A DNA stretch of 64,000 bases, from assembly GCF_031326225.1 (NCBI RefSeq), contig NZ_CP133720.1:4464001-4528000 (forward strand), in the 5' to 3' direction. Every line of letters begins with the position of its first letter. Positions within the stretch are counted from its first letter, which is position 1. This DNA is from Undibacterium cyanobacteriorum. GTDB taxonomy: Bacteria; Pseudomonadota; Gammaproteobacteria; Burkholderiales; Burkholderiaceae_D. A program made the position numbers and the translations under genes. Of this stretch, positions 42,972 to 52,615 are shown piece by piece. A model generated the notes under the pieces. It was not told where the DNA came from. It did no database searches and was given only the letters and a program-made list of their open reading frames with translations.

Positions 42972-45668
42972 TCAATAGCTAAAGCCGAAGCGTACGCCGA
43001 ACATACGCGGTTCAACTGGTGCGTAGTTCATCTGTGCGCCAATACCTGAGCCACGCCAGTAAGCCGCTTTGCTATCGGTCGCATTACGGACATACAATTC
43101 GGCATGCCATGCATCGTCTGGTGCATCTAAACGCATCGATGCATCAATCAAAGAGTATGCCTTTTGGAAGCGTCCAATATGGGCAAACTCATCATTGCGT
43201 ACATCGAAGTAAGCCTTGTCACGCCAGTTCCACTTCACGTAAGGAATCAAAGCAAAGCCGTTTGGCAAATCAAATTTCTGCGAGAAGTGCAACATCATCG
43301 TGCGACGCGGTGCGTTTGGCAGATTGTTGTTTGTCACATCGTACAAACGCTTACCATTGTCTGGGCCGAGACCGTTGTAAACCGGTGCGCAGGGTGTCAA
43401 ACCAAATTCAACACGGGCGTCGCAGTTGTAGTCATCACTGTAGGAACCGTAATCATGAATCTTGGTATCTAACAATGTGAATGCACCGCCGATTTTGCCG
43501 CCTGGCCAAGGTTTGTAATCCCATTCCACTTCCAGACCACGAATCTTGGTGTTACCGACGTTGATCGTACGCCACGTTTCATACACGTCGCATTTCGGTT
43601 GATCAGAGGTACATGGTGCCGGCGGTACAAATTTGCTGACGAAGTAAGTACCAGTCAATTGCTGATCCTTATAGTTCATCGCGAATGCCACCGCAGACAA
43701 GCTCAATTTGTTTTCTAAGAACTTACCTTTGTAACCAATTTCAAAGTTCGTGACGAGTTCTGGTTTATACGGCAAGAAGGTTTCGACGTTGGCGGAACCG
43801 TCGGCACATTTACGCACATTCGGACCTGTGGCGTCGCCACCGCAACGCATCGTACGATCGCCAAAACCACCCGCTTTATAGCCTGTCGACAAAGAGGTGT
43901 AAGCCATTTCGTTCGGGTTGATTTGCGTTTGCAAGCCTAAGCGCCAGGTTGCCTTATGCCATTTTTCGCTATGGTCATTCTTACTTGGTGTGCCGTACAA
44001 ATGGTATGCGGCTGCACTACCACCAGGGCCGTAGTCGAGATCATGACCTTGTGGCAGACGATAGCCTGGCGTATTTGGTGTACCTGGGTCATAGCCGCCG
44101 TTATAGAACTCTTTCTGACCCCACCAGCCACCGAGGTTCAAACCATCTTTATCGGTCTTGCTATCAGCGCTGTAACGAGCACCGGCAGTGGCCGTCCATG
44201 TTGGCGCGAACTCCCAATCAGCCTGCGCGAAGATCGCTTTCGCATCAACTTGGCGATTTGGCTGCGCATAGAAAGCGCCTGAAGCTAAACCGACTGGTGC
44301 ACGATACAAATCAACCACTTCATAGTTGATTTGGTTTTTCTCATGCATCCAGAACAAACCACCGACGTATTTCAAATCACCGATACGTTGTTTCAACTGC
44401 AGTTCGTGCACAGTAGAGACGTATTTAGAATCAACCGTTTGTTGATACTGGTCGGACAGTGGCCAAGTACCCCAGTTATTACCGCCAGGGATGCTTGGAT
44501 GGTCTTGGGTAATTTGGAAAGGCAATGCCGTCATATTGCCTTTGTCGTTGTCATACAGCTGACTACGACGTTGATCGGCTAATGCGAAGTTATAGTCGAG
44601 TACGGTGTCTTTATCGACATCCCAATTGACGTTCGTACGCAAAGTACGAATCTTCATATCGGTCATGCCTGGCACGTTGATTTTCAAATCAAAACGGCCC
44701 CAGCCAGTTGGGCAAGCGTAACGTGTTCCGGCGACGGAATCACAGTCTTTAAATGCGGTACCGCCCGCGCCAGAATCTTGGAACTCTTCATACGTGGCAC
44801 GCAAACGCAAGTCTCTATTGACTTTGTACAAAGCGGACAAACGCGCAGACCATTCGTTTTGATTAGTGTAGTAATCGCTAGGATCAACTTTGCGATTCCA
44901 ACGTTGCATCACATCAGGAATGCCATCTGGTTTCCAACCTTTGGATGGCAAGTTCGCCTCACTAAAATCTTGCATCTGATTCGCATAACCATCACGCGTG
45001 ACTTTCATGAACGACGCACGCAAGGCCAAGTCATCGCTGATCTTGAAGTTTTGAATCATATTCACTTGGCGTTTGTTGTAATTGCCAAGTTCGATTTCGG
45101 AACGACCGTAATTGCCTGCGAAGTCTGGTTTAGCGGAGATCACATTGATCGTACCACCGGTGGAATTACGACCGAACAAGGTACCTTGTGGACCGCGCAA
45201 AATTTCGACTTGCTCAACGTCGAACATCAAGGCTTGAGCACCTTGTGGACGAGGTGAATACATACCATCAACGTGGAAGCCTACAGCAGGATCGCCGATC
45301 TCTGTGGTGTTACTTGATGTGATACCGCGAATCGTGACTTGAATCGCAGAGTCATTGGTTTGTACGATGGTGACGTTAGGTACTTCGTTTGCCAAATCCT
45401 TGGCACTTGTCACACCAAGACGGCTCAAGTTATCTTGGTTATAGGCAGTCACTGCCAACGGTGTTTTCAACAAAGAGGTTGAATAACGCGTCGCAGTAAC
45501 TTGAACTTCTTGTACTTGCTCAGAATCTTTTTTGCTCTTCTTTGTATCGGTGTTTTCGTTACTCTTGGTAGCGTCCGCCTGCTGTGCATATGCACCTGCA
45601 TGCATCAACCCAAATGCGCCAGCAATTGCCATGCTCATTAAGGTACGTTTGGTTTTGGGATGGAACAT
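42972..45668 (-). CDS. TonB-dependent receptor, probable glucan-oligosaccharide transporter
   Basis: 898 residues. Signal peptide ending AYAQQ. TonB-box-like VQEVQVTATR, plug domain (TPLAVTAYNQDNL, VTIRGITSSNTTEIGDPAVGFHVDGMY, VEILRGPQGTLFGRNSTGGTINVIS) and a 22-strand-type barrel ending GVRFGFSY. It lacks the N-terminal carboxypeptidase-like extension of SusC proteins. Two LacI-type operators lie 385 and 449 bp upstream, one identical in its core to the GH3 operator, so it very likely belongs to the glucan regulon. The upstream 385 bp is long for a leader and may hold further control. Halogenase copy 3 follows. Confidence 0.93.
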   Translation of the reverse strand: MFHPKTKRTLMSMAIAGAFGLMHAGAYAQQADATKSNENTDTKKSKKDSEQVQEVQVTATRYSTSLLKTPLAVTAYNQDNLSRLGVTSAKDLANEVPNVTIVQTNDSAIQVTIRGITSSNTTEIGDPAVGFHVDGMYSPRPQGAQALMFDVEQVEILRGPQGTLFGRNSTGGTINVISAKPDFAGNYGRSEIELGNYNKRQVNMIQNFKISDDLALRASFMKVTRDGYANQMQDFSEANLPSKGWKPDGIPDVMQRWNRKVDPSDYYTNQNEWSARLSALYKVNRDLRLRATYEEFQDSGAGGTAFKDCDSVAGTRYACPTGWGRFDLKINVPGMTDMKIRTLRTNVNWDVDKDTVLDYNFALADQRRSQLYDNDKGNMTALPFQITQDHPSIPGGNNWGTWPLSDQYQQTVDSKYVSTVHELQLKQRIGDLKYVGGLFWMHEKNQINYEVVDLYRAPVGLASGAFYAQPNRQVDAKAIFAQADWEFAPTWTATAGARYSADSKTDKDGLNLGGWWGQKEFYNGGYDPGTPNTPGYRLPQGHDLDYGPGGSAAAYHLYGTPSKNDHSEKWHKATWRLGLQTQINPNEMAYTSLSTGYKAGGFGDRTMRCGGDATGPNVRKCADGSANVETFLPYKPELVTNFEIGYKGKFLENKLSLSAVAFAMNYKDQQLTGTYFVSKFVPPAPCTSDQPKCDVYETWRTINVGNTKIRGLEVEWDYKPWPGGKIGGAFTLLDTKIHDYGSYSDDYNCDARVEFGLTPCAPVYNGLGPDNGKRLYDVTNNNLPNAPRRTMMLHFSQKFDLPNGFALIPYVKWNWRDKAYFDVRNDEFAHIGRFQKAYSLIDASMRLDAPDDAWHAELYVRNATDSKAAYWRGSGIGAQMNYAPVEPRMFGVRFGFSY

Positions 45669-46052
45669 TTGGTCTCCTTGATTTATCTTCGACCCGCTTC
45701 AGCATTATCTGCGCAAGTCATCTCCTGCACTACTGTCTCTTGTTGCTACTTCTTTGTTTTTTATTTCTGCACCGATCGAACGGTGTCGATTACATTCACC
45801 ATCAAGTAGGCCAAAGTTTTTTGCCGCGTCGTGCGTTACGACCGTGCCATCCACATTTATGCAGAACGAGGTAAATTCTGCCCACAGCCTCTTCGATCGA
45901 TCTTATCTTTTACATCGGATGTTCTTGCTACTTGTTACTACAAGCGACTACACCCTTCTACAAGTTTTGGGCCTTCAAGGTGCTTGGGTAAATCACCGAT
46001 TGCTAGCCACGTCTTTCAAATCGTACAAATGGTGGGGAACAATTTTCAAATT

Positions 46053-46132
46053 ATGGAATCGTTTCCATTTGTGGATTGGAATATAGCATTCATCAAAAAA
46101 ATGTGTCAACAAATTTTTGGAAACGTTACCAA
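46053..46132. promoter_or_regulatory. LacI-type operators O5 and O6 upstream of the TonB receptor
   Basis: O5 ATGGAATCGTTTCCAT at 46053-46068; O6 TTGGAAACGTTACCAA at 46117-46132. O5 nearly matches O2 (GH5), and O6 equals O1 (GH3). The centres are 64 bp apart, about six helical turns, suitable for looping or cooperative binding. No gene lies between 45669 and 46501; the rest is AT-rich DNA with DnaA-box-like sites. Confidence 0.75.
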
Positions 46133-46289
46133 TTGGTGTATTTTCACCACATTTTCATGGGTTTTGAAATGGCATGCGTCATGGTGATCTGCATAAAGCA
46201 CCAAGATTCACGCATGACACTGTGATGCGAGCAGGGATTTATGCATACGCTTAATCACTCACGAAGCAGATGAGTGCGGCTTGAATATC

Positions 46290-46459
46290 TGTGGATAACT
46301 TTGTGGGTAAATCTAAGGGAAAAAGATGCCGCACGGAATTTCACGAAAAACAAATTTAAGTTTGATCTCTAAGCAGTTGAATTTAAACATGAATTTAGAA
46401 AAATTCAATTGTTAAAGAATGTTTCCAAGAATAAATATGCTTGTGGAATTTGTGGATAA
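46290..46459. other. AT-rich segment with DnaA-box-like sites
   Basis: TGTGGATAA (reverse of the consensus DnaA box TTATCCACA) occurs perfectly at 46290-46298 and 46451-46459, with a one-mismatch copy TGTGGGTAA at 46302-46310. The 90 bp between 46350 and 46440 is very AT-rich. The window is origin-proximal by gene content. It could bind DnaA as a titration or control site; dnaA and dnaN are not here, so it is probably not the main origin. Confidence 0.4.
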
Positions 46460-46501
46460 ACTTGTGAAGATTCTGATTTTTGCTTATCTTTTTTATCTTT
46501 T

Positions 46502-46942
46502 TTATTCAGCTTGAACTGCCGCCACCATGCGTTTGTGTTCGATCTTAGTACATCGATCCATCACCACCGCAATGCCAGCTTTCGCGGCCGCTTCAGCCGC
46601 CTCTTCATGGATCACACCGAGCTGCATCCAAATCATAGGCAGTCCTAAATTCTGCACTTCGGTGACGATTGCAGGAATCTCTTCAGACTTTCGAAAACAA
46701 TCAACGATGTCGATCTGCGGATAGACTTGTTTCGCCGCCGCTAGATCCACAAAACAGGCGACGCCTTCAATACTCTGCCCCGCCAATACAGGATTCACAC
46801 CGAGCACGGTGTAGCCCTGCTCTTGCAGATATTGCGCCACCTTGAAACTATCGCGCTCAGGCTTATTCGACAGTCCAACAATCGCTATCACTTTTGCGGT
46901 GTTTAAGAGCGCATCGATTTCAGATTCATTGAGAGTGTGCAT
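46502..46942 (-). CDS. CoA-binding protein, YccU-like
   Basis: 146 residues, cytoplasmic. CoA-binding Rossmann fold (VIAIVGLSNKPERDSFKVAQYLQEQGY, VLGVNPVLAGQSIEGV, IDIVDCFRKSEEIP, PMIWMQLGVIHEEAAEAAAKAG, VVMDRCTKIEH), matching E. coli YccU and archaeal relatives over its full length. The conserved Cys in DRC is present. The physiological role is not established. It is convergently isolated by the terminator at 47010 and not part of the atp operon. Confidence 0.9.
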   Translation of the reverse strand: MHTLNESEIDALLNTAKVIAIVGLSNKPERDSFKVAQYLQEQGYTVLGVNPVLAGQSIEGVACFVDLAAAKQVYPQIDIVDCFRKSEEIPAIVTEVQNLGLPMIWMQLGVIHEEAAEAAAKAGIAVVMDRCTKIEHKRMVAAVQAE

Positions 46943-47009
46943 ATGATTTTCAGAGAGATTTTTTCAAACAGAGAACCGCATCAACAAGCGATCAACACCG
47001 CACAAATAA

Positions 47010-47033
47010 CAAAGGCAGCCTAAGCTGCCTTTG
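47010..47033. terminator. terminator of the atp operon
   Basis: CAAAGGCAGC-CTAA-GCTGCCTTTG, a perfect 10-bp stem located 53 bp after the atpC stop codon in the direction of transcription. On the leftward strand the arm ends in TTTG. Confidence 0.8.
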
Positions 47034-47085
47034 TCTTCGTGCATTTGCTACGTGAGCACTGAAATTCCTATCGAGTCCGATGGAA

Positions 47086-47508
47086 TTAGCGCTTAGAACG
47101 CAATTTCTGAATCGCTGCCAATTGTGCGATCGCTGATGCCAACTCGGCTTGTGCTTGCGCATAGTCGATGCTCGCTTCGCGATTAACCAAAGCTTCTTCT
47201 GCTAATTTCTTCGCTTCCAAAGCTTTTGCTTCATCAAGATCAGCGCCACGGATCGCTGTATCTGCCAACACGGTAACTGTATCAGGTTGAACTTCAAGGA
47301 TACCGCCAGCAACGAATACGAATTCGTCTTCAGCTTTACCTTCTACCTTAATACGCACTGCGCCTGGCTTAATACGCGTGATCAATGGAGTGTGCTTTGG
47401 ATAGATACCCAACTCACCTGATTCACCCGGCAACGCGACGAACAAAGCTTCGCCAGAAAAGATATTCTCTTCTGCAGAAACCACGTCAACGTGAATAGTA
47501 TGTGCCAT
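47086..47508 (-). CDS. atpC: ATP synthase F1 epsilon subunit
   Basis: 140 residues. N-terminal beta-sandwich (MAHTIHVDVVSAEENIFSG, FVALPGESGELGIYPKHTPLITRIKPG) and C-terminal helical pair (LDEAKALEAKKLAEEAL). Part of the central stalk; the C-terminal helices can inhibit ATP hydrolysis. Last gene of the leftward operon, 96 bp after atpD. Confidence 0.97.
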   Translation of the reverse strand: MAHTIHVDVVSAEENIFSGEALFVALPGESGELGIYPKHTPLITRIKPGAVRIKVEGKAEDEFVFVAGGILEVQPDTVTVLADTAIRGADLDEAKALEAKKLAEEALVNREASIDYAQAQAELASAIAQLAAIQKLRSKR

Positions 47509-47604
47509 GTGCTAACCTTTTTAATTTGCTGCCCCTCCCCCGAGTTTAAGACTCTAGAGAGGGGGGCTTCATTCTTTACCGATCACGAGATCGATCAAGA
47601 ATAA

Positions 47605-49008
47605 TTAAGCTGCCATTTTCTTCGCTTTTTCGATCGCTTCGTCGATTGTACCTACCATGTAGAACGCTTGTTCTGGCAAGTGATCGAGTTCACCGGATGC
47701 AATCATCTTGAAGCCTTTGATTGTATCTTTCAGTGAAACGTATTTACCTGGGGAACCAGTAAACACCTCAGCAACGTGGAAAGGCTGAGACAAGAAACGT
47801 TGCATCTTACGTGCACGAGCAACGATCAACTTATCTTCAGGAGCCAATTCGTCCATACCCAAAATCGCGATAATGTCACGCAATTCTTTATAGCGTTGCA
47901 AAGTACCTTGAACAGCGCGTGCTGTTTCATAGTGCTCTTGACCAACAACTTGTGGGTCCAACTGACGGGATGTGGAATCCAATGGATCAACCGCTGGGTA
48001 AATACCCAAAGATGCGATGTCACGAGACAAAACAACGGTGGAATCCAAGTGAGCAAACGTTGTCGCTGGGGATGGATCTGTCAAGTCATCCGCTGGAACG
48101 TAAACTGCTTGAATAGAAGTAATAGAACCAGTCTTAGTGGAAGTAATACGTTCTTGCAAACGGCCCATTTCTTCAGCCAATGTAGGTTGGTAACCCACCG
48201 CGGAAGGCATACGGCCCAACAAAGCGGAAACTTCAGTACCAGCCAATGTGTAACGATAGATGTTATCGACGAAGAACAAAACGTCTTTACCTTCGTCACG
48301 GAAACCTTCCGCAATCGTCAAACCAGTCAAAGCAACGCGCAAACGGTTACCTGGTGGTTCATTCATCTGACCGTACACCATCGCTACTTTGGAATCTTCA
48401 GGCTTTTCCAAGTTAACAACGTTAGCGTCAGCCATTTCGTGGTAGAAGTCATTACCTTCACGAGTACGTTCACCAACACCAGCAAACACGGACAAACCAC
48501 TGTGTGCTTTAGCGATGTTGTTGATCAACTCCATCATGTTAACGGTCTTACCAACACCCGCACCACCGAACAAACCGACTTTACCACCCTTCGCAAATGG
48601 GCAAACCAAGTCAATAACTTTGATACCGGTTTCCAACAATTCTTGCGATGGAGAGAGTTCGTCGTAAGCAGGTGCTTTACGGTGGATAGATGCTTGTGAT
48701 TCACGGCTAACCGGACCACATTCATCAATTGGGTTACCCAATACGTCCATAATACGGCCCAATGTTGCTTTGCCGGTTGGAACCATAATTGGTTTACCTG
48801 TGTTGCTAATCATCATGCCGCGACGCAAACCATCAGATGTACCCAAAGCAATCGTACGGACGATACCGTCACCCAATTGCTGTTGGACTTCCAATGTCAG
48901 ATCGGAGCCTTCCATTTTCAAGGCATCGTAAACCTTAGGCATCGCGTCGCGTGGAAATTCAACGTCCACAACAGCGCCGATACACTGAACGATTTTGCCA
49001 TTAGCCAT
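47605..49008 (-). CDS. atpD: ATP synthase F1 beta subunit (catalytic)
   Basis: 467 residues, standard length. P-loop GGAGVGKTV near residue 150, catalytic GERTREGNDFY with the conserved Glu/Arg, Walker B VLFFVDNIYRYTLAG, and the DELSEED-equivalent DELAPEDK in the C-terminal part. It forms the three catalytic sites with alpha. GAAGGAAC upstream of the ATG supports the start. Strongly biased codon use, with few codons giving antisense stops, creates long open frames on the opposite strand. Confidence 0.99.
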   Translation of the reverse strand: MANGKIVQCIGAVVDVEFPRDAMPKVYDALKMEGSDLTLEVQQQLGDGIVRTIALGTSDGLRRGMMISNTGKPIMVPTGKATLGRIMDVLGNPIDECGPVSRESQASIHRKAPAYDELSPSQELLETGIKVIDLVCPFAKGGKVGLFGGAGVGKTVNMMELINNIAKAHSGLSVFAGVGERTREGNDFYHEMADANVVNLEKPEDSKVAMVYGQMNEPPGNRLRVALTGLTIAEGFRDEGKDVLFFVDNIYRYTLAGTEVSALLGRMPSAVGYQPTLAEEMGRLQERITSTKTGSITSIQAVYVPADDLTDPSPATTFAHLDSTVVLSRDIASLGIYPAVDPLDSTSRQLDPQVVGQEHYETARAVQGTLQRYKELRDIIAILGMDELAPEDKLIVARARKMQRFLSQPFHVAEVFTGSPGKYVSLKDTIKGFKMIASGELDHLPEQAFYMVGTIDEAIEKAKKMAA

Positions 49009-49038
49009 GTTCGTTCCTTCAATAATATTAAAATTCGT

Positions 49039-49908
49039 TTAAACCGCTGCCGCGCCGGCGACGATTTCGGAGAGCTCTTTTGTAATTGCAGCTTGACGGG
49101 TTTTGTTATAAACCAGTTTAAGCTCGGCAATCACATTACCCGCGTTATCACTTGCTGCTTTCATCGCCACCATACGTGCCGATTGTTCAGACGCCATGTT
49201 TTCTGCAACCGCTTGATAAATCAAAGCTTCAACATAACGCACCAACAATTCATCGATCACGGTTGCCGCATCAGGTTCGTACAAGTAATCCCATGCATGG
49301 GAAGACTTATCCGCTTCGAGCTTGTCCGATGTCAGAGGCAATAACTGCTCTAACACTGGTTCTTGCTTCATCGTGTTAATGAATTTGGTGTAGCACAAGT
49401 AGACCGCGTCGAGCTCGCCTTCCTGATAGGCATCCAGCAAAACTTTGACTGGACCAATCAATTTATCGAGGTGAGGTGTATCGCCCAATTGCACTGCGTG
49501 CGATACCACTTTTCCACCTACACGATTCAGGAAGCCGAGACCTTTATTACCAATCGCGACCGCTTCAATTTTTAAACCCTTACCTTCGAGTTCACGCATT
49601 TTGTTAGTAACAAGACGCAAGACGTTGGTGTTCAAACCACCGCACAAGCCTTTGTCTGTCGTTACCACGATCAAGCCAATCTTCTTGGCTTGATCTTGTT
49701 GAACCATGAAAGGATGCGTGTACTCTGGGTTGGCTTGTGACAAGTTAGCTGCGATATTACGAATCTTGTCACTGTAGGGACGAGCAGCACGCATTCTGTC
49801 CTGCGCTTTGCGCATTTTAGAAGCGGCAACCATTTCCATCGCCTTAGTGATCTTCTTCGTATTCTCTACGCTCTTGATCTTGCCACGTATCTCTTTACCT
49901 GCAGCCAT
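49039..49908 (-). CDS. atpG: ATP synthase F1 gamma subunit
   Basis: 289 residues. N-terminal helix MAAGKEIRGKIKSVENTKKITKAMEMVAASKMRKAQ and C-terminal ASDNAGNVIAELKLVYNKTRQAAITKELSEIVAGAAAV are the coiled-coil rotor shaft. The central alpha/beta domain begins KKIGLIVVTTDKGLCGGLN. It lies 30 bp after atpA and 31 bp before atpD. Confidence 0.98.
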   Translation of the reverse strand: MAAGKEIRGKIKSVENTKKITKAMEMVAASKMRKAQDRMRAARPYSDKIRNIAANLSQANPEYTHPFMVQQDQAKKIGLIVVTTDKGLCGGLNTNVLRLVTNKMRELEGKGLKIEAVAIGNKGLGFLNRVGGKVVSHAVQLGDTPHLDKLIGPVKVLLDAYQEGELDAVYLCYTKFINTMKQEPVLEQLLPLTSDKLEADKSSHAWDYLYEPDAATVIDELLVRYVEALIYQAVAENMASEQSARMVAMKAASDNAGNVIAELKLVYNKTRQAAITKELSEIVAGAAAV

Positions 49909-49937
49909 GAGTATTGACTCCTTTTAGCTACGGTAAA

Positions 49938-51479
49938 TTAAAATGCGCCGGATTTTTTGAAATCAGCAATTGCGGCAGCCATGGCAGCTTCGCCATCTTT
50001 GTCCATTTGCTTGGTTTCTTCGATCTTTTGCAACAACGCTGCTTGGTTAGTCTTCAAATGGTTATGCATACCGGATTCGAAAGCCAATACTTTCTTCACT
50101 GGTACATCATCCAAGAAGCCCTTGTTCACAGCGAACAAACTTGCAGCCATCAAGGAGATTGGCAATGGTGCGTACTGAGCTTGTTTCAACAATTCAGTCA
50201 CGCGTGCACCACGATCCAACTGCTTGCGTGTTGCCTCGTCCAAGTCAGACGCGAACTGCGCAAACGCAGCCAATTCACGATACTGCGCCAAGTCAGTACG
50301 AATACCACCGGACAAGTTCTTGATAACTTTAGTCTGAGCAGCACCACCCACGCGAGACACGGAAATACCCGCGTTAATCGCTGGACGAATACCGGAGTTG
50401 AACAAGGAAGTTTCCAAGAAGATCTGACCGTCAGTAATCGAAATTACGTTGGTTGGAACGAACGCAGAAACGTCACCTGCTTGAGTTTCAATGATAGGCA
50501 ATGCAGTCAAAGAACCAGTCTTACCTTTTACAGCACCATTTGTGAATGCTTCAACGTAGTCTGGATTAACACGTGCTGCACGTTCCAACAAACGGGAGTG
50601 CAAATAGAACACGTCACCTGGATACGCTTCACGACCTGGTGGACGGCGCAACAACAGGGAAACCTGACGGTAAGCAACCGCTTGCTTGGACAAATCGTCA
50701 TACACGATCAAAGCATCTTCGCCACGATCACGGAAGTATTCGCCCATTGCGCAACCAGAGTACGCAGAAACGTATTGCATCGCTGCAGATTCAGATGCAG
50801 TCGCTGCCACAACGATGGTGTATTCCATCGCGCCGTGTGCTTCCAAAGCGCGCACAACGTTTTTAATGGAAGATGCTTTTTGACCAATCGCTACATAGAT
50901 ACATGTAACGCCTTGACCTTTTTGATTGATGATAGAGTCAATCGCAACAGCTGTCTTACCAGTTTGACGATCGCCAATGATCAATTCACGTTGACCACGA
51001 CCAACTGGAACCATGGAGTCGATAGACTTCAAACCAGTTTGCAATGGTTGGGAAACGGATTGACGAGCAATAACGCCTGGAGCGATCTTTTCGATCGGAG
51101 CTGTCAAACTTGTGTTGATTGGACCTTTACCGTCGATTGGTTGACCCAATGCATTGACCACGCGGCCACGCAATTCAGGACCAATTGGTACTTCCAAAAT
51201 ACGACCAGTACATTTCACTGTGTCGCCTTCGGAAATGTGTTCGTAGTCACCGAGAATAACGGCACCAACGGAATCACGTTCCAAGTTCAAAGCCAGACCA
51301 AATGTATTGCCTGGGAATTCCAACATCTCACCTTGCATCGCATCGGACAAACCGTGGATGCGGCAGATGCCGTCGGTAACGGAAATAACCGTACCTTGAT
51401 TACGAATCTCAGCGCTGTCACCAAGGCCTTGGATACGGCTCTTGATCAACTCGCTGATTTCTGATGGGTTGAGTTGCAT
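49938..51479 (-). CDS. atpA: ATP synthase F1 alpha subunit
   Basis: 513 residues. Start MQLNPSEISELIKSRIQGL, P-loop GDRQTGKTAVA near residue 170, the arginine-finger region ISVSRVGGAAQ, and a C-terminal helical domain. Non-catalytic nucleotide-binding partner of beta. The antisense strand holds a 516-codon open frame caused by codon bias, not a gene. Confidence 0.99.
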   Translation of the reverse strand: MQLNPSEISELIKSRIQGLGDSAEIRNQGTVISVTDGICRIHGLSDAMQGEMLEFPGNTFGLALNLERDSVGAVILGDYEHISEGDTVKCTGRILEVPIGPELRGRVVNALGQPIDGKGPINTSLTAPIEKIAPGVIARQSVSQPLQTGLKSIDSMVPVGRGQRELIIGDRQTGKTAVAIDSIINQKGQGVTCIYVAIGQKASSIKNVVRALEAHGAMEYTIVVAATASESAAMQYVSAYSGCAMGEYFRDRGEDALIVYDDLSKQAVAYRQVSLLLRRPPGREAYPGDVFYLHSRLLERAARVNPDYVEAFTNGAVKGKTGSLTALPIIETQAGDVSAFVPTNVISITDGQIFLETSLFNSGIRPAINAGISVSRVGGAAQTKVIKNLSGGIRTDLAQYRELAAFAQFASDLDEATRKQLDRGARVTELLKQAQYAPLPISLMAASLFAVNKGFLDDVPVKKVLAFESGMHNHLKTNQAALLQKIEETKQMDKDGEAAMAAAIADFKKSGAF

Positions 51480-51530
51480 ACAAACTCCTAAAATTGTTTC
51501 AGTACTTAAACAGCTTGCGCCACCAAGGGC

Positions 51531-52064
51531 TTAAGCTGTCAAAGCGTTGTGCATCTGTTGCAGCTTGGCACGAACCGAAGTATCCAGCACTTGATCACCA
51601 ACCACGATACGCACACCACCGATCAAAGAAGAATCGACTTTGATTGTTGGGTGCAATTTGCGACCAAATTTCTTTTCCAATGTTGCTGTCAAATCGCTTA
51701 CTTGTGCTGCAGACATGTCGAAAGCGCTCGTGATTTCCGCATCAGCAGCGCCAGCGTCGGCGTTCTGCAAAGCGTGAAATTGTGCTGCGATTTCAGGCAA
51801 CAAAGTTAAACGGTCATATTCAGTCAAAGTGTTGATGAAGTTCTTCGCTTCAGCAGTTACTGTTGACTTCAACACGGACAAGAAAGCCTCAGCAGTTTGC
51901 GCTGCGGAGACTTTGGGGTTGTGTGCAAGAGCCACTACATCTGGATGTGCCGCAGCTTGCGCCATCTCGGCAACTAGTTCCGACCAAGCGGACAAGTTGC
52001 CGGATTTAGCAACGCGATACAACGCTTCTGCGTATGGACGAGCGATCGTTGCGAGTTCAGCCAT
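51531..52064 (-). CDS. atpH: ATP synthase delta subunit (OSCP)
   Basis: 177 residues. N-terminal helical bundle (TIARPYAEALYRVAKSGNLSAW) and C-terminal strand LKKFGRKLHPTIKVDSSLIGGVRIVVGDQVLDTSVRAKLQQM (read here with TLE before KK). It connects the peripheral stalk to the top of F1. Separated from atpF by 2 bp, so translationally coupled. Confidence 0.97.
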   Translation of the reverse strand: MAELATIARPYAEALYRVAKSGNLSAWSELVAEMAQAAAHPDVVALAHNPKVSAAQTAEAFLSVLKSTVTAEAKNFINTLTEYDRLTLLPEIAAQFHALQNADAGAADAEITSAFDMSAAQVSDLTATLEKKFGRKLHPTIKVDSSLIGGVRIVVGDQVLDTSVRAKLQQMHNALTA

Positions 52065-52066
52065 GA

Positions 52067-52537
52067 TTAGAGCTCAGTCTTCAATTGGTTGAGCAAATCT
52101 GCATGAGCCGCTGCATTCACTTCGCGCTTCAAGATTTGCTCTGCGCCTTTGACTGCCAAAGCAGCAACTTGGTCGCGCAATTCTTCACGTGCTTTCGTGA
52201 CTTGATTTGCAGCTTCTGCTTGCGCAGCAGCGATGATACGTGCCGCTTCTGCATTTGCAGCGTTCTTAGCTTCTTCGATGATCAGTTGTCCACGCTTTTC
52301 AGCGTTAGCAACTTGTTTTACACCTTCTTCGCGAGCCGTTGCCAATTCGAGCTGAACTTTTTTCTCAGCTTCTTTCATGGCAGCTTGGCCTTGATCTGCA
52401 GCCGCCAAACCGTCAGCGATTTTCTTTCTGCGATCATCGATGGCGCCGATCAACGGTGGCCATACGAATTTCATGGTGAACCAAGCGAGGACGAAAAATA
52501 CGACCGCTTGGTACCACATTGTTTGATTAAGATTCAT
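52067..52537 (-). CDS. atpF: ATP synthase Fo b subunit
   Basis: 156 residues. N-terminal membrane anchor (MWYQAVVFFVLAWFTMKFVWPPL) followed by a long charged coiled coil rich in Ala, Glu and Lys. It forms the homodimeric peripheral stalk. AAGGA upstream of the ATG. Confidence 0.97.
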   Translation of the reverse strand: MNLNQTMWYQAVVFFVLAWFTMKFVWPPLIGAIDDRRKKIADGLAAADQGQAAMKEAEKKVQLELATAREEGVKQVANAEKRGQLIIEEAKNAANAEAARIIAAAQAEAANQVTKAREELRDQVAALAVKGAEQILKREVNAAAHADLLNQLKTEL

Positions 52538-52615
52538 GTCGTTTCCTTGTCTGAATTATCGTTCCGCAGATGCTGGACGAAAGCGCCAGCACCACGGTAG
52601 AAGAAGGAAATTCAA

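Noticed and set aside
46290..46459. Main chromosomal origin oriC
   Set aside because: No dnaA, dnaN or rpmH in the window and only two perfect boxes; kept as a candidate DnaA-binding segment only.
47776..48699. 307-codon open frame on the + strand opposite atpD
   Set aside because: Same cause as for atpA; composition is not protein-like and there is no ribosome site.
49914..51464. 516-codon open frame on the + strand opposite atpA
   Set aside because: Exact antisense of a highly expressed gene with strong codon bias; the translation is low-complexity in Cys, Gln, Thr and His and matches no family.
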